Positions 1-6,448 of a DNA stretch of 6,531 nt are shown here, piece after piece. The notes under the pieces were generated by a model. The model saw nothing but the letters and a program-made list of their open reading frames with translations. It was not told the origin of the DNA and made no database searches. The stretch lies in assembly GCA_016295895.1 (NCBI GenBank), contig JAEDKI010000117.1:1-6531 (forward strand). The letters run 5' to 3'. The number at the start of each line of letters is the position of its first letter. The first letter of the stretch is position 1. The DNA comes from Clostridiaceae bacterium. Its GTDB lineage: Bacteria; Bacillota; Clostridia; Oscillospirales; Acutalibacteraceae. Position numbers and translations under genes: made by a program.

Positions 1-1259
1 TTGCTTTCATCCTTTGAAAGAGCGCTGAAAATCATATCCTGCGCCTTGTTGACATCCTGATATTCGTCAACGAGAATTTCGGCATAGTTTTCGGCAAGCC
101 CGAGGGCAAGCGGAGTTCTTTTATAGACGTCTCCGTCAGGCTCAATGAGAAGCTTCAGCGCAAGGTGCAGAGTGTCTGAAAAATCCGCTCCGTTTTCTTC
201 GCTTTTAAGCCTTGAAAATTCTTCGCCGAATTTCAGAACGGCGTTGATAAGCTCATTAATGACGGGCGAGAGACGCTCAATATCTCTTTTGTGCTCGGAT
301 TCCGAAATCGAAAACAGCTTTCCGAGCTCCTTCTTTGCTTTCGCCTTATATGTGTCTCTTGTGATTTTGCAAGCATCTTTAACGGCGCTTTCGTAGCCCT
401 TTGGAGCCGAACTCATTCTTGAAAATTCCAAATTGGTCATGGAATCGGCAATTGAATCCCAATCATCATTGCAGAGGTCCTGAAGCTTTTCTTCAAAAAG
501 CAGGATATCGTTTTCAAAAGCGGGTCTGTATTTCGCTTCAAGCTCAGGCTCCCGTGAAAGCAGAGCGATGCAGTTTTCTGCGTCGGATTTGCAGTTTCTG
601 AGCAGACATTCGGAATAATTTATTATTGTTTTGCCCCAATTGCTCTCGGCGGCGGGCAGAGGATTTGAAAACTCCTCCGCAAGAGAGCGAAGCCAGCGTT
701 CGGGGAACGGATAAGCCTGAGAGAGCTGATGAAGCTTCTTGATTGCGTTTATCAGCTTTTGGTCGCCCGATGAATCGCTGACAAGCTCCGAAAGGGTCAG
801 AAAGCTCTCTGAAGCGTTTTGATGAAGCTCCTCAACAACCGAATTTACCGCCTGCATTTTCATAATGCTCAGACGCCCTTCATCAAGAAGAACAAAATCG
901 GGAGCGATGCCGAGAGCATGAAAGTTTTCTCTGACAAGACCGATGCAGAATGAATCTATCGTGCATATGTTGGCGCAGGGAAGCATGAGCTGTTGGCGGC
1001 GAAGCCGTTTATCCGACGGATTCAGAGCCGTCATTTTGCCGATTGCGGCAGAGATTTTCTCTTTCATCTGAGCCGCAGCGGCGTTCGTGAAGGTGACTAT
1101 CAGAAGATTTTCAACTCCGCAGGGATTTTCGCTGTCGCAAATCCGTCTTATGACTCTTTCAACCAGAACTGCGGTTTTGCCCGAGCCTGCGGCGGCGCTG
1201 ACGAGCAGAGTGCCGTCTCTTGCGTCAATTGCTTTCTGCTGATCGTTTGTCCATTTCAT
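1..1259 (-). CDS. addA: AddA, helicase-nuclease subunit A (N-terminal 419 codons, cut by the left edge)
   Basis: AddA is the ATP-driven 3'-5' helicase and nuclease subunit of AddAB, which unwinds and trims double-strand DNA ends to load RecA. The frame is open from the ATG at 1259 to the window edge. Visible motifs are those of a UvrD/Rep-type superfamily 1 helicase: a Q motif (WTNDQQKAI, residues 3-11), Walker A (AAAGSGKT, 22-29, with K28), motif Ia (TFTNAAAAQMKEKI, 56-69), a Ib-like CTIDSFC (99-105), and Walker B/motif II VDEYQDVN (397-404, D398-E399). Residues of about 106-393 form the usual helical 1B insertion. Family members are about 1,200 residues, so roughly two thirds, including the C-terminal RecB-like nuclease, lies outside the window. 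The start is set by AAAGGAGG eight bases upstream. It overlaps the end of addB, so the two are co-transcribed and probably translationally coupled. No frameshift was seen in the part read. Confidence 0.96.
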   Translation of the reverse strand, partial: MKWTNDQQKAIDARDGTLLVSAAAGSGKTAVLVERVIRRICDSENPCGVENLLIVTFTNAAAAQMKEKISAAIGKMTALNPSDKRLRRQQLMLPCANICTIDSFCIGLVRENFHALGIAPDFVLLDEGRLSIMKMQAVNSVVEELHQNASESFLTLSELVSDSSGDQKLINAIKKLHQLSQAYPFPERWLRSLAEEFSNPLPAAESNWGKTIINYSECLLRNCKSDAENCIALLSREPELEAKYRPAFENDILLFEEKLQDLCNDDWDSIADSMTNLEFSRMSSAPKGYESAVKDACKITRDTYKAKAKKELGKLFSISESEHKRDIERLSPVINELINAVLKFGEEFSRLKSEENGADFSDTLHLALKLLIEPDGDVYKRTPLALGLAENYAEILVDEYQDVNKAQDMIFSALSKDES

Positions 1260-4200
1260 CTGCTTCGCCTCCTTTCTCAAGAGCTTCAATAACGCTTTTC
1301 AAGTCGGTGTCAATCAGCTCACGAACGGGAATGTTATCCTCATATGAGCAGACCGCTTTGTAATCGCAGTAGTCACAGGTAAATTTGTAATTTTTTCCCA
1401 ATGCGGGAACGGCTTCAATTCTGCCCGAATGCAGAGAATCCGCCATTTCGGCAAGGATTGAATCCGCCTTTTCTTTCAGCATTTCAAGCTGTTTCAGACC
1501 GATTGTCGAACCGACCGCAGAGCCGTTTTTCATTTTTGCGGGAATGAAAAGACCGCTTTCATTTTTATCCATGGCGCAGATAACATCGGAATCGTTTAGG
1601 ACGATACCGCTCATCACGCATTGCTTCTGACGGGCGGCTTCAATGCTCTCGGGGGAATCACCTCTTTCTGCTGAAACAAGAGGAGCCTTTGCGGGATAAT
1701 AGAGAACGCCTGCGGGGGTGAATTCGCCGTATCTTTTGCCGCCGTTCTGCCAGAGGGTAAACAGATAAATAAACATCTGCATATTAAGCCCCTGAACGAC
1801 ATCGCTGAGGGCGAAATCCTTGCCCGACGATTTATAGTCAACAACTCTGATGTATTTTTTGCCGTTGATTGTCGCTTCGTCAACTCTGTCAATTGCGCCC
1901 GAAATAACGACTTTTCCGCCGCCGGTTTCAACCTCATACGGCGGTATTTCGCCGTCAAATCCGATTTTCAGCTCAAAATCAACGGGAACGAAGCTGCTCA
2001 GAGACAGCTCCTTTATCAGCCTTTCCGCAACAAGAGTGACCGAGCTTATCAGCTTGTTGAAAAGAAAGACAAATCTTTCGCTTCTGTGAGCGCCGTCAAG
2101 GCGGGTCATAAGATAATCGGTCAGCAGAGTTCTGAAAAATTCGGTCAGCCCGTCTTTGTTCATGGCGAGAAGCTCGTCACGGCTGTTATCCGTCAGAAGC
2201 TTTTCGAGAGCGTAGTGGATTATGTTGCCCTTTTGAAGCGGGTCAAGCTCAGCAGGCTTCCTCGGCATGGCCTTGATGCCGTATCGGCAGAAATAGGCGA
2301 ACGGGCATTTATAAAAGCTCTCAACTCTTGAAGCGGAGATGAACATGTTTTTGCCGAAAAGTCTGCCTGCAATTTCTTTGTCATTGATTTTGAAGTCTCT
2401 GCCGCCCGACGCCCGTTCAAGAGCGTCAATTTTGCCGCTGTATTCTTCCTGATGCGAAAAATATTCGTTCAGCGAAGCATGAAATGCGCCGCCCTCTGCT
2501 TTTGAGAGCGCAAGCTGTTCAAAGGCAAGCTCCTTGCCCTCGATGTATTCCATTCCGTCAAGCAACTCGGTGAAAACCTCTTTGCATTTTGGGAAAAGGG
2601 TCTTGATTTTTATGTAAAGCTCCGACGGAGCAAGCTGTTCTCCCTTTGAGTTTCTCTCGGGGCAGCAGACATAGAGCCGCTCGGAGGCACAGCAGAATGC
2701 GCTGTATGCGATAAGCTTTTCTTCGGCAAGCTTATATTCGCCGAAATCCGAAAGCTCAATTCCCAGTTCGCTCATTTTCCGTCTGTCCTTGTCGGTCAGA
2801 GCCGAGCCGCTGAACGGAACTGCGGGAAAAACGCCGTCGTTTGCTCCTGCGATGAAAACGACCTTGGGAGAGGATGTTCTGATTCTGTCCGCAGAGCCGA
2901 CCGTGATTTCGTCAAGCCCCTGCGGCAGACTGCCGACGGTTTCCGTGCCGAGCATCAGACCGAGCATATCCGCAACGCTTTGGGCGGTAACGCTTCGTCC
3001 TCTTGCAAGAGCTTCAAGGTTTTCAACCGTATCTATAACGACATTCCACATTCGGTCAAGCTCAAGGGCAAGCCCCGTTTCGCCTTGCTTTTCAAGGGAT
3101 AAAGCGAGAGAGCGGAGATTTTCGGCAACGCAGGTTTTTTCAAGAAAATCATAGATTGCGCCTGCGGCAGCCTCGCCCGTTGTGTCCTGAAGGGCGTCTC
3201 TGAGCTTGCAAAGGGGAGAAACGATTCTGCGGCGCAGGGCGTTGAGACTTTCAAGCTCCGAAAGCTCCTTTTCTCCCGCTTCTCCGCCGAAGCCTGCGGG
3301 GTTCTGATTCCATTCGTGAAGCCAGTCCGAACCGCTGATTTTCCAAAGATAAGAGTAGTTTTCAACCTCTGATATTTCCTCGGTGGTGAAGCCTGCAAGC
3401 CCCGTTTTGAGATAGCGCATGAGAGTTTCCGTTCTGAAGCCCGAAGCGGCAATTTCAACCGCACTGCTCAGCAGGGCAACAACGGGAGAAACGTCAACAG
3501 GCTGGCGGCTGTCCTCAAAGACGGAAATTCCGCATTTTCTCAGCGCACTTCTCAGAGGAGCTTCATATGCCGAGCTGTCTCGGGCGATAACGGCGATGTC
3601 ACGCCTGCGGTAGCCGTTTTCTCTGATAAGTTTTTTTGCCGTGCAGGCAATATATTCGCATTCGGAATAAATATCCGACGCTTTGCAGAGTGTTATGCCG
3701 CCGCATTCATCCTCATAAACGTTCGGAGCGGGCGAAAACAGCTCCTTTTCAAGAGCCGCAAGCTCGGGAGAGGAAAATCTCGTGATTTTCGGCGGAAAAT
3801 TATTGTATTTATTTCTCATTGAAAGATACTGCGGCTTTGCAACCGCCGCACCGTTCTTTTTTGCAATTTCAATGAGTTTTTTTGCGGTTCGTTTTGTGTG
3901 AGCGAAAAGGTCGGTTTCATCGTCGCTGTTTTCAAGGTTATCCGTGCAGAGAGTGACATAAACCGCACTCGATTTTCTCAGCATATGCTCAATAACCTTG
4001 TATTCCTGAGCGGTGAAGCCCCTGAACGAGTCAATGAAAACAAGTCTTTTATCAAAATAACCGTTTTCGGGCAGAATATCGCAAAGCTCGGTGAGCAGAT
4101 CGTCGGGATTGAAGTAACAGCCCGCAATCATTGCGTCGTATGCGTCAAGCACGGTGACAATATCGTTCAGCTTCGTTTTCAAAAGGCTGTTTTCAGCTCC

Positions 4201-4626
4201 CGCAAGAGCAAGCCGCACGGAATCGGTCGAAACCGAATTCTGCTTGAATTCCGATGAAAGAGCGGTAAATTCCGATATGACAGATCTTGAAGCCGTGTGA
4301 CTGCCGTAAAGGCAGAGCTTATCCTTGACGCTTTCGAGAGCCTGCGCCATGAGAACAGCCTTTGCGGGGTCGCCGAGCCGCCTGCGCTCGTGGAGAGCGG
4401 GCGTGCCGATAAGCTTTTCGCCGAGGCTTGTGAAGCTCAGAACGTCGATATCCGACATGGCTCTTGCGCCGACCCTGCCGAGCATCGTCTTTTCTGCCGT
4501 GAAAGAAAACTGCTCGGGCACCATGAGAGTTATTCTGCTGTTCCCCGATGACGAAAACTGCTCGATGAGATTCATTATGTGGGTTGTTTTTCCGCCTCCC
4601 GCAGCGGATAAAATCAGATAAAGCAT
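1225..4626 (-). CDS. addB: AddB, helicase-nuclease subunit B
   Basis: AddB is the partner of AddA in the AddAB double-strand-break resection complex in the cytoplasm; in the family it is a helicase-like subunit that does not itself translocate and carries a RecB-type nuclease with an Fe-S cluster. At 1133 residues it is close to the roughly 1,160 of Bacillus AddB. An N-terminal nucleotide-binding loop, SAAGGGKT, is at 7-14, with serine where many homologues have the first glycine. A helicase-like core segment, VFIAGANDGVFPA, is at 590-602. The nuclease has H804, D913 (in IDRVDE) and D930-Y931-K932 (VVDYKSS). Cysteines C774, C1084, C1087 and C1093 reproduce the C...CxxCxxxxxC cluster pattern of the family. 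The ATG at 4626 has GGAG eight bases upstream and a promoter about 45 bases away. It is the first gene of the operon and overlaps addA by 35 bases. All key residues look intact. Confidence 0.97.
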   Translation of the reverse strand: MLYLILSAAGGGKTTHIMNLIEQFSSSGNSRITLMVPEQFSFTAEKTMLGRVGARAMSDIDVLSFTSLGEKLIGTPALHERRRLGDPAKAVLMAQALESVKDKLCLYGSHTASRSVISEFTALSSEFKQNSVSTDSVRLALAGAENSLLKTKLNDIVTVLDAYDAMIAGCYFNPDDLLTELCDILPENGYFDKRLVFIDSFRGFTAQEYKVIEHMLRKSSAVYVTLCTDNLENSDDETDLFAHTKRTAKKLIEIAKKNGAAVAKPQYLSMRNKYNNFPPKITRFSSPELAALEKELFSPAPNVYEDECGGITLCKASDIYSECEYIACTAKKLIRENGYRRRDIAVIARDSSAYEAPLRSALRKCGISVFEDSRQPVDVSPVVALLSSAVEIAASGFRTETLMRYLKTGLAGFTTEEISEVENYSYLWKISGSDWLHEWNQNPAGFGGEAGEKELSELESLNALRRRIVSPLCKLRDALQDTTGEAAAGAIYDFLEKTCVAENLRSLALSLEKQGETGLALELDRMWNVVIDTVENLEALARGRSVTAQSVADMLGLMLGTETVGSLPQGLDEITVGSADRIRTSSPKVVFIAGANDGVFPAVPFSGSALTDKDRRKMSELGIELSDFGEYKLAEEKLIAYSAFCCASERLYVCCPERNSKGEQLAPSELYIKIKTLFPKCKEVFTELLDGMEYIEGKELAFEQLALSKAEGGAFHASLNEYFSHQEEYSGKIDALERASGGRDFKINDKEIAGRLFGKNMFISASRVESFYKCPFAYFCRYGIKAMPRKPAELDPLQKGNIIHYALEKLLTDNSRDELLAMNKDGLTEFFRTLLTDYLMTRLDGAHRSERFVFLFNKLISSVTLVAERLIKELSLSSFVPVDFELKIGFDGEIPPYEVETGGGKVVISGAIDRVDEATINGKKYIRVVDYKSSGKDFALSDVVQGLNMQMFIYLFTLWQNGGKRYGEFTPAGVLYYPAKAPLVSAERGDSPESIEAARQKQCVMSGIVLNDSDVICAMDKNESGLFIPAKMKNGSAVGSTIGLKQLEMLKEKADSILAEMADSLHSGRIEAVPALGKNYKFTCDYCDYKAVCSYEDNIPVRELIDTDLKSVIEALEKGGEADEMDKRSAESN
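1268..1275 (-). promoter_or_regulatory. Ribosome binding site of addA inside the addB coding region
   Basis: AAAGGAGG on the minus strand lies eight bases before the addA ATG (1257-1259). It is nearly a perfect complement of the 16S rRNA 3' end and fixes the addA start. It sits in the last codons of addB, where GGA GGC encodes two glycines, so ribosomes finishing addB pass directly over the addA initiation site. Confidence 0.85.
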
Positions 4627-4634
4627 AGTTTACG

Positions 4635-4638
4635 CTCC
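4635..4638 (-). promoter_or_regulatory. Ribosome binding site of addB
   Basis: GGAG (within ACGGAGCG) on the minus strand lies eight bases before the addB ATG at 4624-4626. It is weaker than the addA site but well placed, and it supports this start rather than an internal methionine. Confidence 0.7.
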
Positions 4639-4668
4639 GTTTTATTTTTTTCAGAGGATTTTTCTGTT

Positions 4669-4697
4669 ATTATATCATACATAATTATATTTGTCAG
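4669..4697 (-). promoter_or_regulatory. Sigma-A-type promoter of addB-addA
   Basis: On the minus strand, CTGACA (4692-4697) is the -35 and TATAAT (4669-4674) the -10, separated by 17 bases. TGA directly before the -10 gives an extended -10. Five of six -35 bases and all six -10 bases match consensus. The predicted start is near 4662, giving a leader of about 36 bases. No operator or riboswitch is visible in that leader. Confidence 0.8.
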
Positions 4698-4842
4698 CAC
4701 TTTTATTCTCAAAAAAGCCGCCATGTCCCGTTTTTGGGCGATTTCGGGCGTTTTTATCCTGAAAAACTCTGTTTTTTCGGATTTGCGTTTCAGTTTTCTT
4801 TTCGCTCTCGGCTTGAGCGGATTTGTGATAACCTATGTATTG
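4698..4842. other. Spacer between the two divergent -35 boxes, with an imperfect dyad
   Basis: This stretch between the outward-facing promoters has no convincing ORF. It holds an imperfect dyad at 4756-4782: a left arm ATCCTGAAAAAC, a three-base centre TCT and a right arm GTTTTTTCGGAT, with ten Watson-Crick pairs, one G-T pair and one mismatch. A 5-base dyad CGCTC/GAGCG follows at 4803-4819. The octamer CGGATTTG occurs at 4778-4785 and again at 4818-4825. These could be regulator sites, but no known operator was recognised. Confidence 0.4.
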
Positions 4843-4871
4843 TTGACATATTTATTTCATTGTGATATTAT
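4843..4871 (+). promoter_or_regulatory. Sigma-A-type promoter of the CorC/CNNM-family gene
   Basis: A perfect TTGACA -35 (4843-4848) and a TATTAT -10 (4866-4871, one mismatch to TATAAT) are separated by 17 bases. TGA immediately before the -10 makes it an extended -10. Transcription should begin near 4878, leaving a leader of about 40 bases. That is too short for an Mg2+ riboswitch of the M-box type, so no RNA metal sensor is apparent. Confidence 0.85.
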
Positions 4872-4900
4872 AAAAGCACTATTATTATTTTCATAATTTG

Positions 4901-4907
4901 AAAGGAG
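4901..4907 (+). promoter_or_regulatory. Ribosome binding site of the CorC/CNNM-family gene
   Basis: AAAGGAG lies ten bases before the ATG at 4918-4920. It is a strong Shine-Dalgarno sequence and supports translation from this first ATG. Confidence 0.8.
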
Positions 4908-4917
4908 AAAATCCAAC

Positions 4918-6294
4918 ATGGATGACCCCGGCCCTGCGCTGTCAATTGTTTTAAAAATTCTGCTTTTGTTTGTGCTCATTATTATCAACGCTTTCTTTGC
5001 AATGAGCGAGATTGCCATTATTTCGCTTAACGACACGAAAATGCAGAAGCTTGCCGAGGAGGGCGACAAAAAAGCCAGGCAAATCGTCAAGCTGACTAAG
5101 AATTCAAGCAGATTTCTTTCAACAATTCAGATAGGCGTTACTCTTGCGGGCTTTCTGACTTCGGCTTCGGCTTCGCAGAACTTTGCGGATATGCTGACAA
5201 ACGCTCTGTGCAAAACAGCCGTTGTCACTCTGATCCCCAAAGGCGTTATCAGCGCCGCATCGGTAATTTTAATTACACTTATTACATCTTATTTTTCGCT
5301 TGTTCTCGGTGAGCTTGCTCCCAAGAGAATAGCAATGCAGATTCCCGAAAAGATTTCATATAAGGTTGTCGGAATTCTGCTGTTCGTTGCCTCGGCAACG
5401 AAGCCGTTTGTTAAAGTGCTTTCGGTTTCAACAAATGCGGTGGTTCGCCTTTTCGGCTTTGACCCCAACGCAGACGAAGAAAATGTGACCGAAGAAGAAA
5501 TACGCATGATGGTTGATGTCGGCGGCGAAAAGGGAGTTATCGAAGACACTCAGAAAGAGATGATTGATAACATCTTTGAGTTTGACGACCTTGACGCAGG
5601 CGATATCATGACCCACCGAACCGAGATGACCGCAATCGAGGTTACCCGCTCCCTTGAGGAGGTTGCCGAGCTTGCGATTGAAAACGGTTATTCGAGAATC
5701 CCCGTCTATGAGGATGACCCCGACAGCATTGTCGGCGTGCTTTACGCAAAGGATTTGCTGAAATATGTCGGCCACAGCATTCCCGCTGACCTTACCATTG
5801 CCAAGGTTATGAGAAAGGCTCTTTATGTGCCCGAAACTCAGGCGTGCGGAGACCTTTTCAAGGCGATGAACGAGAGCCGCACCCAGTTTGCCGTTGTTGT
5901 TGATGAATACGGCGGCACGGCGGGTATTGTTACCCTTGAAGATGTTCTTGAATCAATCGTCGGCAATATTCAGGATGAATATGACGATGAGGAAGAAGAA
6001 ATCAAAAAGATAAACGAAACCACCTTCACCATTGACGGAATAACAGACCTTGACGAGGTTAACGAGCTTGTGGGCGAGGAGCTTCCCGAGGGGGATTATG
6101 ACACTCTCGGCGGCTTTGTTATCAGCCTGCTCGGCTATCTGCCGAGCGAGACGGGCGATGAACCCATCGTTGCGGAATATAAGAATCTGAGATTTACCGT
6201 TCTGTCAATCGAGGAGCGCAGAATCGATAAAATAAAGGTTGAAATTCTTCCCAAGCAGGAAGAAGAAAATGAAGACGGTGACGACGAAGAATAA
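4918..6294 (+). CDS. CNNM/CorC-family (hemolysin-family) transporter with CBS pair
   Basis: This is a complete 458-residue inner-membrane protein with the standard order DUF21/CNNM, two CBS domains and CorC_HlyC. A first membrane helix spans about 8-35 and ends in the hallmark NAFFAMSEIAIISL (24-37). Further hydrophobic segments lie near 66-86, 101-130 and 150-170, with the conserved GELAPKRIAMQIPEKI at 131-146. A linker VTEEEIRMMV (190-199) leads to the CBS pair at about 226-350, which ends in DEYGGTAGIVTLED (329-342). The CorC_HlyC domain covers about 370-445, then an acidic tail (446-458). Characterised relatives (bacterial CorC, Bacillus and Staphylococcus MpfA) export Mg2+ or protect against high Mg2+, with the CBS pair binding ATP or Mg2+. 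Mg2+ or Co2+ transport is inferred from family. The 'hemolysin' label is historical and says little about function. It has its own promoter and is divergent from addB, so no functional link to AddAB is implied. Its length and motifs are normal. Confidence 0.93.
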   Translation: MDDPGPALSIVLKILLLFVLIIINAFFAMSEIAIISLNDTKMQKLAEEGDKKARQIVKLTKNSSRFLSTIQIGVTLAGFLTSASASQNFADMLTNALCKTAVVTLIPKGVISAASVILITLITSYFSLVLGELAPKRIAMQIPEKISYKVVGILLFVASATKPFVKVLSVSTNAVVRLFGFDPNADEENVTEEEIRMMVDVGGEKGVIEDTQKEMIDNIFEFDDLDAGDIMTHRTEMTAIEVTRSLEEVAELAIENGYSRIPVYEDDPDSIVGVLYAKDLLKYVGHSIPADLTIAKVMRKALYVPETQACGDLFKAMNESRTQFAVVVDEYGGTAGIVTLEDVLESIVGNIQDEYDDEEEEIKKINETTFTIDGITDLDEVNELVGEELPEGDYDTLGGFVISLLGYLPSETGDEPIVAEYKNLRFTVLSIEERRIDKIKVEILPKQEEENEDGDDEE

Positions 6295-6302
6295 ATAATC
6301 AG

Positions 6303-6332
6303 CGGGCTGCGGCGAGTCAAAGCTGCAGCCCG
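6303..6332 (+). terminator. Possible terminator hairpin after the CorC-family gene
   Basis: Eight bases past the stop codon, CGGGCTGCGGC (6303-6313) and GCTGCAGCCCG (6322-6332) form an 11-pair stem with one G-U pair and an eight-base loop. The stem is strong and GC-rich, but only TTT follows, then GGCTTG, so it lacks the T tract of a good intrinsic terminator. It may terminate weakly, or protect the mRNA 3' end. Confidence 0.5.
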
Positions 6333-6363
6333 TTTGGCTTGCAAACGGTTAAAAACACCGTTT
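6330..6363 (+). repeat. Two further inverted repeats overlapping each other and the preceding stem
   Basis: CCGTTTG (6330-6336) pairs with CAAACGG (6342-6348) over a five-base loop. AAACGGT (6343-6349) pairs with ACCGTTT (6357-6363) over a seven-base loop. The first shares 6330-6332 with the upstream stem and the two share 6343-6348, so adjacent hairpins cannot form fully at once. None is followed by a T run. Their role is unknown. Confidence 0.5.
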
Positions 6364-6381
6364 CGGCGAAATGTTAACAAT

Positions 6382-6390
6382 TTATTCACA
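6382..6390 (+). promoter_or_regulatory. DnaA-box-like 9-mer
   Basis: TTATTCACA fits the bacterial DnaA box pattern TTATNCACA exactly. It lies 58 bases upstream of the dgt-like gene in an AT-rich stretch. Only one copy is present in this gap, and such a match can arise by chance, so function is unproven. Confidence 0.25.
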
Positions 6391-6448
6391 AATTTCTTGC
6401 AGGAATCGACCGATTTTCTGCGTATAAGATGTTGAAAGGGTGAAAAAG

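Noticed and set aside
993..1292. 99-codon plus-strand ORF over the addA start and addB end
   Set aside because: It is antisense to the addA Walker A region and the addB-addA junction, which are well supported; no ribosome site or domain.
2789..3154. 121-codon plus-strand ORF within addB (and several similar 60-140 codon ORFs in 1600-4600)
   Set aside because: They are opposite-strand or alternate-frame shadows of addB; their translations show no domain and the addB frame carries all expected motifs.
4627..4668. Riboswitch or attenuator in the addB leader
   Set aside because: The predicted leader is only about 36 bases and T/A-rich with no stable stem.
4817..4820. Chi-like AGCGG sites recognised by Bacillus AddAB
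   Set aside because: A five-base motif is expected many times by chance, and the Chi sequence of this organism is unknown.
4878..4917. Mg2+-sensing leader RNA before the CorC-family gene
   Set aside because: The leader of about 40 bases is much shorter than known Mg2+ riboswitches and shows no conserved stems.
6374..6391. Rex-type operator suggested by TTAACAA and TTCACAA
   Set aside because: The half-sites are in the same orientation instead of inverted, so they do not make the Rex palindrome.
6374..6428. Promoter for the dgt-like gene (TTAACA, TTCACA or TTGCAG as -35; TATAAG as -10)
   Set aside because: No pair has acceptable spacing: TTGCAG to TATAAG is 20 bases, and the other -35-like boxes have nothing resembling a -10 16-18 bases downstream.
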